Below, one piece after another: positions 1 through 8,162 of a DNA stretch of 64,000 bases. Origin of the DNA: Acetonema longum DSM 6540 (GTDB taxonomy: Bacteria; Bacillota; Negativicutes; Sporomusales; Acetonemataceae); contig NZ_AFGF01000241.1 in NCBI RefSeq assembly GCF_000219125.1, forward strand, positions 1-64,000, read 5' to 3'. The notes below the pieces were generated by a model. That model saw only the letters and a list, made by a program, of their open reading frames with translations, was not told the origin of the DNA and searched no databases. Position 1 is the first letter of the stretch. The number at the start of each line of letters is the position of its first letter. A program made the position numbers and the translations under genes.

Positions 1-43
1 CCTGAAATGGGTAGTTTTTTGTATCAATGCCTGGTTGACACAA

Positions 44-577
44 TTAATGAATCTGCTCAACACCACGGTTAATCGCTGTTTTGTTAATAGCCAGCAATTC
101 CGGCTTTTTAGCAAACATTTTGGCGAAGGCTTTGACTACTGATTCAGTGTCAACAGCCTTGGTGGCAGCTACTAAGGCACCTAGAGCCACCATATTAGCC
201 ACTTTTGCATTGCCCAATTCATTGGCAATGTCGTTGGCCGGAACGCGAAAAATCTTAATATCCGTCCTTTGGGCTTGTTTATCGATCAGAGAGCTATTAA
301 TAATCAGAATGCCGCCAGGCCGCAGGGTTGACTCAAACTTATCCAGGGAAGGCAGGTTCATCGCCACCACAGCGGAAGATTCCGAAACAATGGGAGCACC
401 GATGGGTTCGTCCGCTACGATGATTGAGCAGTTTGCGGTGCCGCCCCGCATTTCCGGACCGTAGGAGGGAATCCATGAAACATTTTTCTCTTCCAGCATG
501 CCGGCATAGGTTAATAACTGTCCCATTACCATGATACCCTGGCCGCCGAAGCCGGCGATAATCATTTCGTGTGTCAT
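44..577 (-). CDS. 2-oxoacid:ferredoxin oxidoreductase, gamma subunit
   Basis: Gamma subunit of a 2-oxoacid:acceptor oxidoreductase that oxidatively decarboxylates a 2-oxoacid to its acyl-CoA and reduces ferredoxin in the cytoplasm. The 177 residues carry the family's N-terminal glycine-rich motif GFGGQGIM (about 9-16) and SYGPEMRGG (about 38-46), and the length is normal. It is the last gene of a four-gene operon. Its ATG shares one base with the TAA stop of the beta-subunit gene, so translation is probably coupled. Whether the substrate is 2-oxoglutarate or a branched-chain 2-oxoacid cannot be decided from sequence alone. Confidence 0.93.
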   Translation of the reverse strand: MTHEMIIAGFGGQGIMVMGQLLTYAGMLEEKNVSWIPSYGPEMRGGTANCSIIVADEPIGAPIVSESSAVVAMNLPSLDKFESTLRPGGILIINSSLIDKQAQRTDIKIFRVPANDIANELGNAKVANMVALGALVAATKAVDTESVVKAFAKMFAKKPELLAINKTAINRGVEQIH

Positions 578-1329
578 TATTTAGAACCTCCTTCCGGCGA
601 CTTATAGACCCCCAGCGGATAATAAGGGATCATATTTTTTTCCAGCCAATCAGAAGCTTCCAGAGGGGTCATTCCCCAGTTGGTAGGACAGGTGGACAGT
701 ACTTCCACCATGGAAAAGCCCGCGCCGGACAATTGCAGTTCAAAAGCCTTTTTTATGGCAGCTTTGGCTTTGGCCATATTGACAGCGTTATTGATGGCCA
801 CGCGAGTGATGTATTTGGCACCGTCCAGGGTGGACAGCATTTCGCACATACGGATCGGCAGGCCGGCCTCGGCACTTTTCCGGCCATAGGGAGAGGTGTT
901 GGTCACCTGATCAATCAGGGTAGTGGGCGCCATTTGTCCGCCGGTCATACCGTAGATGGCGTTGTTTACAAACACGGTGGTGATTTTTTCACCCCTGGCG
1001 GCAGCATGAACGATTTCAGCACAGCCAATAGCTGCCAAATCTCCGTCACCTTGATAGGTAAAGACCACTGCGTCCGGATGAACTCTCTTTACGCCGGTGG
1101 CTACTGCCGGTGCCCGACCATGAGCGGCTTCCAGCATATCGCAGTTAAAATACTCATAAGCCAGGACAGAACAACCTACCGGCGCTACGCCGATGGTTAT
1201 TTCTCCCACGCCCAATTCATCGATGACTTCAGCAACTAAGCGATGAATAATGCCGTGATGGCAGCCCGGACAGTAGTGGAATGGCACATCAAGCAGAGCT
1301 TTAGGCCTGGCAAACAAAACTTCCGCCAT
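577..1329 (-). CDS. 2-oxoacid:ferredoxin oxidoreductase, beta (TPP-binding) subunit
   Basis: Thiamine-diphosphate-binding catalytic subunit of the oxidoreductase. It is 250 aa long with an N-terminal CPGCHHG motif (C20, C23) typical of KOR/VOR beta subunits. The TPP/Mg signature starts at GDGD (94-97) and ends at the NN pair (122-123). The start is ATG with AAAGGAGG upstream. It lies 2 bases after the alpha-subunit stop and overlaps the gamma start by one base. Family assignment is firm; substrate choice is not resolved. Confidence 0.94.
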   Translation of the reverse strand: MAEVLFARPKALLDVPFHYCPGCHHGIIHRLVAEVIDELGVGEITIGVAPVGCSVLAYEYFNCDMLEAAHGRAPAVATGVKRVHPDAVVFTYQGDGDLAAIGCAEIVHAAARGEKITTVFVNNAIYGMTGGQMAPTTLIDQVTNTSPYGRKSAEAGLPIRMCEMLSTLDGAKYITRVAINNAVNMAKAKAAIKKAFELQLSGAGFSMVEVLSTCPTNWGMTPLEASDWLEKNMIPYYPLGVYKSPEGGSK

Positions 1330-1331
1330 TT

Positions 1332-2396
1332 TTATTTGCCTCCTTTTTTATAAGTAGTTACGATTTGATCATAAACAGCTTGCGGGCTGGGAATTATGCC
1401 GCCGGTACGGCCAAAGAAGTAAACGGGGCACTGTCCATTAGCCGCCAGCCGGACATCTTCTACCATTTGACCGGCGCTTAACTCAACCGTCAGCAGCATC
1501 TTAACCCGTGAAGCAATTCGCTGCAGCGCTTCTTCCGGGAAAGGCCAGAGGGAAATAGGTCGGAACAAGCCTACTTTCATGCCGTTTTTCCGCGCTTTCT
1601 CCATGGCGGAACGAACAATGCGCGAAGTGATGCCATAGGCTACCAGGACCAGTTCCGCATCTTCGGTCATCAACTGTTCATAGCGAATTTCATTTTTTTG
1701 GATCAAGGAATATTTTTCCTGCAAACGGATATTATGTTTTTCCAATGCATCCGGTTGCAAGTAAAGGGAATTAATGACATTGGGCTGGCTGCGCTTTTTC
1801 ATTCCGGTTGCTGCCCAGGGCTTTTCCGGGGCTTTGCTTTGACTGGCCTTGAATTCGACCGGTTCCATCATTTGCCCCAACGCGCCGTCGCCGAGAATCA
1901 GCACCGGATTGCGATATTGATCAGCCAGGTCAAACGCCAGGACCGTAACATCTACCAGTTCCTGCACTGAGTTAGGAGCTAAAACGATGTTGCGATAATC
2001 ACCATGACCACCGCCTTTGGTGGATTGGAAATAGTCGGCCTGGCCTGGCTGGATGCTGCCTAATCCCGGGCCTCCCCGCATGACGTTGACAATGACACAG
2101 GGAAGTTCCGCGCCGGCAGCATAGGAAATACCCTCCTGCTTCAAACTGAATCCGGGACTGGAAGAGGAAGTCATCACTCTGGCCCCGGCGCCTGCCGCTC
2201 CGTAAACCATGTTAATCGCAGCCACTTCACTTTCGGCTTGCAAAAAAACTCCGTTCACCAGCGGCATGCGCTTCGCCATATATTCAGTCAATTCGGTTTG
2301 CGGCGTAATAGGATAGCCGAAGTAATGCCGGCAGCCGGCGACAATAGCCGCCTCCCCTATGGCTTCATTTCCCTTCATCAATACTTTTTCAGCCAT
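1332..2396 (-). CDS. vorB: 2-oxoacid:ferredoxin oxidoreductase, alpha subunit (VorB type)
   Basis: Alpha subunit of the 2-oxoacid:ferredoxin oxidoreductase, 354 aa from the chosen ATG. The PITPQTE motif (about 29-35), typical of the pyrimidine-binding domain of this family, is present, followed by a C-terminal transketolase-like domain. I start at the ATG at 2396 because GGGAGGAG lies 8 bases upstream; a GTG three codons earlier lies inside that SD. Protein families annotated VorB (3-methyl-2-oxobutanoate type) and KorA overlap here, so the symbol reflects resemblance, not proven substrate. It is flanked by the small ferredoxin subunit and the beta subunit. Confidence 0.92.
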   Translation of the reverse strand: MAEKVLMKGNEAIGEAAIVAGCRHYFGYPITPQTELTEYMAKRMPLVNGVFLQAESEVAAINMVYGAAGAGARVMTSSSSPGFSLKQEGISYAAGAELPCVIVNVMRGGPGLGSIQPGQADYFQSTKGGGHGDYRNIVLAPNSVQELVDVTVLAFDLADQYRNPVLILGDGALGQMMEPVEFKASQSKAPEKPWAATGMKKRSQPNVINSLYLQPDALEKHNIRLQEKYSLIQKNEIRYEQLMTEDAELVLVAYGITSRIVRSAMEKARKNGMKVGLFRPISLWPFPEEALQRIASRVKMLLTVELSAGQMVEDVRLAANGQCPVYFFGRTGGIIPSPQAVYDQIVTTYKKGGK

Positions 2397-2411
2397 ATAA
2401 ATCACTCCTCC

Positions 2412-2615
2412 CTACTTATGAATTTCGATCACCAAATCAGGACAGGTTCGGGCGCAAAGCATGCAACCGATACACTGAGACTCATCTGAGCAGGATGAAC
2501 AGCGATAGCCTTTGCTGTTGAAACGATTGGACATTACGATAATTTTTTTGGGACACACTCTGGTACACAGCTCACATCCTTTACATCTTTCATCTGTAAA
2601 TACAGGTTTTGGCAT
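2412..2615 (-). CDS. 2-oxoacid:ferredoxin oxidoreductase, delta (2x[4Fe-4S]) subunit
   Basis: A 67-aa ferredoxin-like subunit that carries electrons from the TPP site to external ferredoxin. Two cluster motifs are visible: CKGCELCTRVCP near the N-terminus and CIGCMLCARTCP near the C-terminus. An additional CSSC sits between them. The start is ATG with AAGGAGG upstream. It is the first of the four subunit genes, 18 bases after the iclR-type regulator, so the regulator and enzyme genes are probably co-transcribed. Confidence 0.93.
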   Translation of the reverse strand: MPKPVFTDERCKGCELCTRVCPKKIIVMSNRFNSKGYRCSSCSDESQCIGCMLCARTCPDLVIEIHK

Positions 2616-2633
2616 TTTGGGTTCCTCCTTCTT

Positions 2634-3416
2634 TTAGTCAACTGCCGGATATCCTTGACCTTCGGAAATGGAGCGGGCCTTCTCCCGCAGGATTTGCAGG
2701 ATGGATTTGCGTTTTTGCTCATTCATGGTGGAACTGGCGCTGGAGACCGAAAGGGCGGCTGTAACCTCTCCGCCCGCGTTATATACCGGAACGGCGATAC
2801 AGGTAATTCCTTCAATGGTTTCATTACAGCCCATGGCAAACCCCTGGCAGCGTACTTTGGTTAATTCCTGCTCTAACACATGCCGGTCAGTTATGGTATA
2901 AGCTGTATATTGGGCAATTCCCCGTTCCAACACTCTTGCTTGAACAGACTCGTCCGCATTAGCCAACAGCAGCTTCCCCATTGCCGTACTGTGCAGGGTG
3001 ATCGAGAAATCAAACTTAGGTATGATGAAAAAAGGCCGCTGCGGTTCTACCTTTTCAATGATGATCAGTTCTTCTCTGGACAGGATGGCCAGCATAGCGA
3101 TTTCCTGGGTTTGCTGCGCTAACTCAATCATCAGAGGACGCGCAATCATCTTAATATCAATCCGTTCGGAGCACAGGGTTCCCAAGTGCATCAAACGCAA
3201 CCCCAGCATATAGCGTCCCGCTTCATTCTGTTGTACAAAGCCTTTTGCCAATAAGGTTTGCAATAAACTATGGACAGTACTTTTCTGAACGTTCAGCAAT
3301 TTGCCGAGTTCAGTCACTCCCATAGCCTGAGGATTCCTTCCCAGGATAAGCAGAAGCTCCAGTGCTCTGTCTACAGAAGCTACAATATAAGGATAAGGTG
3401 ATCCAGGTTTTATCAA
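2634..3416 (-). CDS. IclR-family transcriptional regulator
   Basis: 260-aa IclR-type DNA-binding regulator. It has an N-terminal winged helix-turn-helix (about residues 12-70) and a C-terminal IclR effector domain with the usual GMGKLLLA-like segment and a GCNETIEGITCIAVPV stretch. The start is TTG, 7 bases after GGAGG; no ATG fits. It sits directly upstream of and in line with the oxidoreductase genes, which suggests it controls that operon and itself. A palindrome at the promoter just upstream is a plausible operator. The effector is unknown; a 2-oxoacid or a related acid is only a guess. Confidence 0.9.
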   Translation of the reverse strand: MIKPGSPYPYIVASVDRALELLLILGRNPQAMGVTELGKLLNVQKSTVHSLLQTLLAKGFVQQNEAGRYMLGLRLMHLGTLCSERIDIKMIARPLMIELAQQTQEIAMLAILSREELIIIEKVEPQRPFFIIPKFDFSITLHSTAMGKLLLANADESVQARVLERGIAQYTAYTITDRHVLEQELTKVRCQGFAMGCNETIEGITCIAVPVYNAGGEVTAALSVSSASSTMNEQKRKSILQILREKARSISEGQGYPAVD

Positions 3417-3439
3417 AGACGCACCTCCGTTTCCATAGA

Positions 3440-3454
3440 CAGAACAGTGTTCTG
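3440..3454. promoter_or_regulatory. Palindromic operator candidate for the IclR regulator
   Basis: CAGAACAGTGTTCTG is a perfect 7-base-arm palindrome around a central base. It starts just downstream of the -10 box of the iclR-type gene and would cover the transcription start. Position and symmetry suit autoregulation. That IclR binds it is inference. Confidence 0.5.
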
Positions 3455-3456
3455 AA

Positions 3457-3485
3457 TATATACTATTCTATTCAACAGCCTCCAA
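3457..3485 (-). promoter_or_regulatory. Promoter of the iclR-oxidoreductase operon
   Basis: On the minus strand TTGGAG (3485-3480) and TATATA (3462-3457) are separated by 17 bases, a sigma-A-like arrangement. The palindrome immediately downstream fits repression at the start site. The leader to the TTG start is about 40 bases. Confidence 0.5.
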
Positions 3486-3526
3486 TAAAATCCTCTTTCA
3501 AAGAGAATGAGTACAAAATAACATAT

Positions 3527-3569
3527 CAATAAAAACATGGCATGATAATCTACAGAATTATCATGCCAT
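3527..3569 (-). terminator. Rho-independent terminator after pduL
   Basis: A perfect 13-bp inverted repeat (3537-3549 with 3557-3569, loop of 7) is followed on the minus strand by GTTTTTATT. It lies 30 bases after the pduL stop and separates pduL from the iclR operon promoter. Confidence 0.85.
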
Positions 3570-3600
3570 ATACGACTCCTTATATGTTACAGTAAAAGGC

Positions 3601-4176
3601 CTACTTTATGACTTCGACTATTTCACCGTTTTTCAGCATTGCTGCATTACCTTCGTCGGTGTCAATATGGAGTTCCAGGGAATAGGCCGGGTTGACCCGC
3701 ACCAGAACCTGATCGAAAATGACAGCCCGTGGACCGCCGGTTTTTACTTTTACAATATCCTTATCCTTCACACCAAATTTTGCGGCGTCATCAGGTGTCA
3801 TATGGATATGGCGGCCGGCGATAATGACTCCTTCAGTGATCGTAACCTGACCTTTGGGCCCGCTAATGGTCAGGCCCGGCGACCCTTTCAGATCGCCTGA
3901 GTCTCTGACCGGCGGGTTGATTCCCAGTTTAATGGAATCCGTCAGAGCAAGCTCAATCTGGGTTTGCTTACGCTCCGGTCCCAGAATCCGGACGTTTTTA
4001 AAGGTGCCCTTTTCCGTGACGAGATCAACCAATTCCTTGGCAGCATATTGTCCTGGCTGTGACAAGTCTTTCATCGGCTGGAGCTGGTAACCCTGTCCGT
4101 ACAGCACATCCAGATGTTCCCTCGAAACATGAACGTGTCTGCCGGAAACTCCTACAGATACTTTATTCGTTGTCAT
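3601..4176 (-). CDS. pduL: Phosphate propanoyltransferase / phosphotransacylase PduL
   Basis: PduL-type phosphotransacylase, exchanging phosphate and CoA on short acyl groups (acetyl or propionyl). With an acetate kinase encoded elsewhere this gives ATP from acyl-CoA. The 191-aa protein has two halves, each with the zinc-site signature: SGRHVHVS near residue 10 and AGRHIHMT near residue 122. There is no long N-terminal encapsulation extension and no shell gene nearby, so it is probably a free cytosolic enzyme. ATG with GAAAGGAG upstream. It could use the acyl-CoA made by the neighbouring 2-oxoacid oxidoreductase. Confidence 0.93.
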   Translation of the reverse strand: MTTNKVSVGVSGRHVHVSREHLDVLYGQGYQLQPMKDLSQPGQYAAKELVDLVTEKGTFKNVRILGPERKQTQIELALTDSIKLGINPPVRDSGDLKGSPGLTISGPKGQVTITEGVIIAGRHIHMTPDDAAKFGVKDKDIVKVKTGGPRAVIFDQVLVRVNPAYSLELHIDTDEGNAAMLKNGEIVEVIK

Positions 4177-4218
4177 ATTATTTGTCTCCTTTCAGATATG
4201 AACTCACACCTAGTCCTG

Positions 4219-4566
4219 CTATTCCAGGATTTCGGAGAAGTATACTACTGTTACTTTATCGCTGGATGCAAGAGTCTTTTCGTACATGGATTCCAAAAAA
4301 GCCATGACATCGTCGACTTTGGAAATGTCGGGGTTTTCTCCCTGCAGGTCTTCTAGGGTTAATTGAGAGATGGGCTTAAACAGGATCCGGTCAATTACTG
4401 CGGTGTAAATTTTGCGTCGTGGCCCAAATCTGGGACCAACCGTAATCCAGACAATATCTCCTTCACCATATTTATCGGTTTTGTCTCCCAAGCGGATTGT
4501 GCACTTCTTGCGGCGACATACCAATTGACTGTGATATTCAGCAGAATAGAAATTCAAAGCCCGCAT
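4219..4566 (-). CDS. ASCH/PUA-like putative RNA-binding protein
   Basis: Small protein of 115 aa beginning MRALNFYS. The pattern of an N-terminal LNFY strand, a basic KKCTIRLG segment and a GDIVWITVG strand resembles ASCH/PUA-like RNA-binding folds. The C-terminal half is acidic and helical (about 65-115). I use the ATG at 4566, which has GGAAGGGG 8 bases upstream; an in-frame TTG six codons earlier overlaps that SD. It lies 34 bases after gltA and 42 before pduL. The molecular role is unknown; the fold call is by pattern only. Confidence 0.7.
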   Translation of the reverse strand: MRALNFYSAEYHSQLVCRRKKCTIRLGDKTDKYGEGDIVWITVGPRFGPRRKIYTAVIDRILFKPISQLTLEDLQGENPDISKVDDVMAFLESMYEKTLASSDKVTVVYFSEILE

Positions 4567-4600
4567 GGCATTATCCCCTTCCAAGCTTCATAGTACAGCC

Positions 4601-6001
4601 TTATCCATGATTTCGGGCTTTCTTGCCTTGCACATAGTCGTGAATGGCAGCAGCCGCCTTCTTGCCTGCCCCCATAGCCAGGATGACGGTAGCGGCGCCG
4701 GTTACAATGTCGCCGCCGGCGAAGACACCTTCTTTGGAGGTGAAGCCTGCTTCATCGGCTGTGATATTGCCATGTTTATTGACCGCCAGACCGGGGGTGG
4801 TCTGCTGCACCAAGGGATTGGGACCTTGACCGATGGCCATAATTACGGTGTCTACTGGCAGTTCGAAATTGGACCCTTCAAGGGGGAGGGGACGCCGCCG
4901 GCCGGATTGGTCCGGTTCGCCCAGCTGCATTCTGATACATTCCAGGCTGGTGACCCAATTTTTGTCGTTGCCGTTGATTTTAACCGGGGCTGTCAACAGG
5001 TGAAACTGAATGCCTTCTTCTTTGGCATGTTCCAGTTCTTCTGACCGGGCGGGAATTTCATCTTCCGACCGCCGATACACGATATAGACATTTTCCGCTC
5101 CCAGCCTGAGAGAGGTGCGGGCTGCGTCCATGGCTACATTGCCGGCGCCGACAACTGCCACGTTTTTACCGACATGAACCGGCGTGGCTGTGGCAGGGAA
5201 TTGGTAGGCCTTCATTAAGTTGACCCGGGTTAAGAATTCATTAGCGGAATAGACTCCATTCAGGTTTTCGCCGGGAATATCCATGAAATGGGGCAATCCT
5301 GCTCCGGTGCCGATAAATACGGCGTCAAAACCTTGCTCTGAAATCAGTTCGTCAATGGTGAAGGTTTTACCGGCGATGGCATTAACTTCTATAGTGACTC
5401 CCTTTTGTTTCAGGGAGTCGATTTCTTTGCGGACGATGTCTTTGGGGAGACGAAACTCGGGAATGCCGTAGATTAAGACGCCGCCGGGCGCATGGAGGGC
5501 TTCATATACGGTTACTTGGTATCCCAGGCCGGCCAGATCACCGGCAGCGGTTAATCCGGCAGGTCCGGCACCAATGACGGCTACTTTGCCCAGGGATTCT
5601 TTGAGGGCAGGATGGGCTCCATTGTCATGGGTTTGGCCATGATCCGCGGCAAAGCGTTCCAGCCGGCCAATGGCTACAGATTGTCCTCTTTTCGCCAGTA
5701 CACAATGCTTTTCGCACTGATTTTCCTGAGGACAGACCCGGCCGCATACAGCCGGCAGATTGTTTTTGTGCTTGATTTCCTGAATGGCGGCGTCCATTTG
5801 ACCGTCTTTGATATGTTTGATAAAGGCAGGTATGTTGACTTCCACCGGGCAGCCCTGCCGGCAGGGGGATGTTTTGCATTGCAGACAGCGGCTGGCTTCG
5901 GCCTGGGCCGTGTCGGCGGTATAGCCTAAAGCGACTTCGCTGAAGTTGGAGCGTCTTTTTTCTGCCGATTGTTCCGGCATTTTATGTCTTAGTGATGGCA
6001 T
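4601..6001 (-). CDS. gltA: GltA-type flavoprotein, NfnB/SudA subunit
   Basis: 466-aa flavoprotein of the glutamate-synthase small-subunit family. Beside a SudB/NfnA homologue it is best read as the large subunit of the electron-bifurcating NADH-dependent ferredoxin:NADP oxidoreductase. Visible are two N-terminal [4Fe-4S] cysteine sets (CLQCKTSPCRQGCP and CGRVCPQENQCEKHC), an FAD-binding GAGPAGLTAAG motif (about 145) and an NAD(P)-binding GAGNVAMDAA motif (about 285). The ATG at 6001 overlaps the 3' end of the NfnA gene by 13 bases and has GGGGAG upstream; an earlier TTG abuts the SD. No glutamate synthase large subunit is nearby. Confidence 0.9.
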   Translation of the reverse strand: MPSLRHKMPEQSAEKRRSNFSEVALGYTADTAQAEASRCLQCKTSPCRQGCPVEVNIPAFIKHIKDGQMDAAIQEIKHKNNLPAVCGRVCPQENQCEKHCVLAKRGQSVAIGRLERFAADHGQTHDNGAHPALKESLGKVAVIGAGPAGLTAAGDLAGLGYQVTVYEALHAPGGVLIYGIPEFRLPKDIVRKEIDSLKQKGVTIEVNAIAGKTFTIDELISEQGFDAVFIGTGAGLPHFMDIPGENLNGVYSANEFLTRVNLMKAYQFPATATPVHVGKNVAVVGAGNVAMDAARTSLRLGAENVYIVYRRSEDEIPARSEELEHAKEEGIQFHLLTAPVKINGNDKNWVTSLECIRMQLGEPDQSGRRRPLPLEGSNFELPVDTVIMAIGQGPNPLVQQTTPGLAVNKHGNITADEAGFTSKEGVFAGGDIVTGAATVILAMGAGKKAAAAIHDYVQGKKARNHG

Positions 6002-6822
6002 GAGCAACTCCCCGCTTCCCGTTCGATCCGCTCTGCTTCATGGTACATACGCTGCCGGGCCATTAATCCGACGAAGTCGACTTCATGTCCGTCAAATTCC
6101 GGGCCGTCCACACAGGCGAATTTATTTTTATTGGCAACACTGACCCGGCAGCCACCGCACATTCCGGTGCCGTCGACCATGATGGGGTTTAAGCTGACCA
6201 GGGTTTTAATGCTATGGGGGCGGGTTACTTCCGCCACGCTTTTCATCATAATGACCGGGCCGATGGCCATGACCAGACGGATGTCTTCTCCGGCTGCGAT
6301 CAGTTCTTTCAGAGGGTCAATAACCAGGCCTTTTCGCCCTTTGGAGCCGTCGTCGGTGGTAATATGCAGACTCTCGCTGACTTGGCGCATTTCGTCTTCC
6401 ATGATTAACAGTTCGGCATTGCGGGCGCCGATAATAGAGATGACCTTATTGCCGGCCTCATGGTAGGCCCGGGCGATTGGATAGACAGGAGCTACGCCGA
6501 TACCACCGCCAATACAGACGACGGTACCGAATTTTTCAATGTGGGTGGCTTGTCCCAGGGGACCAGCTACGTCCAGAATGGAGTCGCCGGCGCCTAATCG
6601 TCCCAGATGGCGGGTGGAGCAGCCGACTTCCTGGAAAATAAGGGTGATGGTGCCTTTTTGCCGATTAAAATCGGCAATGGTCAAGGGAATCCGTTCTCCG
6701 GCTTCGTCCATGCGTAAAATGATAAATTGGCCGGGCTGGCATTTTTTCGCGATGGCCGGCGCCTGTACCACAAAAAGTTTTACACTGGGCGACAATTCTC
6801 GTTTTTCTAGTATAGGGTACAA
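5989..6822 (-). CDS. NfnA/SudB subunit, ferredoxin-NADP reductase family
   Basis: 277-aa sulfide dehydrogenase beta / NfnA-type subunit, with an FAD- and NAD-binding reductase module and a C-terminal [2Fe-2S] site. The cysteine set CGGCRVSV...C is visible near residues 222-240. Together with the overlapping GltA-type subunit it would couple NADH and reduced ferredoxin to NADPH formation. The start is TTG, 7 bases after GGGAGGG. An ATG in between is in another frame and gives no family match. It is 25 bases after the deaminase gene, so probably in the same transcript as the SAH recycling genes. Confidence 0.88.
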   Translation of the reverse strand: MYPILEKRELSPSVKLFVVQAPAIAKKCQPGQFIILRMDEAGERIPLTIADFNRQKGTITLIFQEVGCSTRHLGRLGAGDSILDVAGPLGQATHIEKFGTVVCIGGGIGVAPVYPIARAYHEAGNKVISIIGARNAELLIMEDEMRQVSESLHITTDDGSKGRKGLVIDPLKELIAAGEDIRLVMAIGPVIMMKSVAEVTRPHSIKTLVSLNPIMVDGTGMCGGCRVSVANKNKFACVDGPEFDGHEVDFVGLMARQRMYHEAERIEREAGSCSCHH

Positions 6823-6847
6823 TTTTCATCCCTCCCAATCATCCAAA

Positions 6848-8134
6848 CTAACGGTCACGCACCAGCCGCATGCCCCGTTGCTGCACTTCAAATAAGAGTT
6901 TTTCTTCGTCAATGGTCACCAGCTTTTGGTTATCAACTACAATATGACCGTTGACAATAACGGTATGAACATCCTGAGCGCTGGCGGAGTATGTTAATAA
7001 AGAGATTCTATCATGACGCGGGCACCAGCGTAGGTTATGCATATTCCAAATCACAAGATCGGCTTTAAACCCTTTCTGGATACTGCCTATGGCATCTTCC
7101 AGGCCAACTGCTTGCGCTCCCATTGCTGTGGCCATGTCCACTGCTGTTTTAGCCGGGACAAGCAGTGGATTCAGTTCGTGTACTTTGTGCAATAAGGCAG
7201 CTAGTCTCAGCTCTTCCAGCATATCCAAATTATTATTGCTGGAAGCCCCGTCCGTTCCCAACCCTACTGGCAGTCCTGCAGCCAGCATGGCCGGAACCGG
7301 CGCCACGCCGCTGGCCAGTTTCATATTACTGCCCGGATTGTGGGCTACGCGTACCTTATGACGCTGCATGATTGCGATATCCTCGGCGGAAACATGCACG
7401 CAGTGGGCGGCCAGCACGCCATGCCCCAAGAGGCCCAGTTCTTCCATCAGGGCAATCGGTGACTTACCGTATGCTTTCAGACAGTCCAGAACTTCACCCT
7501 CTGTTTCTGATAAATGAATATGAATCTGCGCTCCTAATTTTTCCGCCAAGCTAATCACCTTTTTCAGATAATCCGGCGGACAGGTATAGGGGGCATGGGG
7601 CCCCAACATGACTGTGATCCGGCCGTCGGCAAAACCATGAAAGGTGCGGAAAAATTCTTCACTTTCGGTCAGCGCCTGCTGGGCGGTAGGAGTGACTCCT
7701 GACATTCCCCGGGATAAAACAGCCCTGATGCCGCTTTGGTCAACGGCTTTAGCCACTTCGTCCATGAAAAAATACATATCGGCAAAGGTCGTTGTGCCTG
7801 ATTTCAGCATTTCGGCAATGGCCAGCATGGTCCCCCAATATACGTCCTGAGCGACGAGTTTGGCCTCAGCCGGCCAAATTTTTTTCTGCAGCCAATCCAT
7901 TAAGGCCATATCGTCGGCATAGCTGCGAAACAGGGTCATGGCCGCATGGGTATGGGTATTAACCAAACCGGGAGCAATCAGTTTGTCACTGCAGTGAATC
8001 GTCTTTTCAGGCTGCCAGGTTTGCGGAATATCGTCAACATAGGCAATAACATTATTCTCTATCGCCACATCGGCTTGTTTCACCTGACCGTTTGGCAGCA
8101 GGACCTCCCCGCCTTTTAATAATAGCTTTGTCAA
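6848..8134 (-). CDS. mtaD: 5-methylthioadenosine/S-adenosylhomocysteine deaminase
   Basis: 428-aa amidohydrolase of the MtaD/DadD group, which deaminates S-adenosylhomocysteine and methylthioadenosine to the inosyl compounds. Metal-binding motifs are in place: NTHTHAAM (about 59-66), LGPHAPYTC, HIHLSETEGE, HCVH and LGTDGASSNNNLDML. The start is TTG, 8 bases after AAGGAGG; the ATG inside the spacer runs into a stop at once. The gene follows ahcY by 28 bases, and mtnA and mtnP precede that, which supports a role in recycling SAM by-products. Confidence 0.9.
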   Translation of the reverse strand: MTKLLLKGGEVLLPNGQVKQADVAIENNVIAYVDDIPQTWQPEKTIHCSDKLIAPGLVNTHTHAAMTLFRSYADDMALMDWLQKKIWPAEAKLVAQDVYWGTMLAIAEMLKSGTTTFADMYFFMDEVAKAVDQSGIRAVLSRGMSGVTPTAQQALTESEEFFRTFHGFADGRITVMLGPHAPYTCPPDYLKKVISLAEKLGAQIHIHLSETEGEVLDCLKAYGKSPIALMEELGLLGHGVLAAHCVHVSAEDIAIMQRHKVRVAHNPGSNMKLASGVAPVPAMLAAGLPVGLGTDGASSNNNLDMLEELRLAALLHKVHELNPLLVPAKTAVDMATAMGAQAVGLEDAIGSIQKGFKADLVIWNMHNLRWCPRHDRISLLTYSASAQDVHTVIVNGHIVVDNQKLVTIDEEKLLFEVQQRGMRLVRDR

Positions 8135-8162
8135 ATCATTCTCCTCCTTTCCGGGAATCTAT

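Noticed and set aside
571-1239. Plus-strand open frame of 222 codons
   Set aside because: It lies wholly on the reverse of the beta-subunit gene, lacks a family pattern, and its composition follows from that gene.
4565-5044. Plus-strand open frame of 159 codons over gltA
   Set aside because: Mirror of the GltA coding sequence, with no SD and no recognisable domain.
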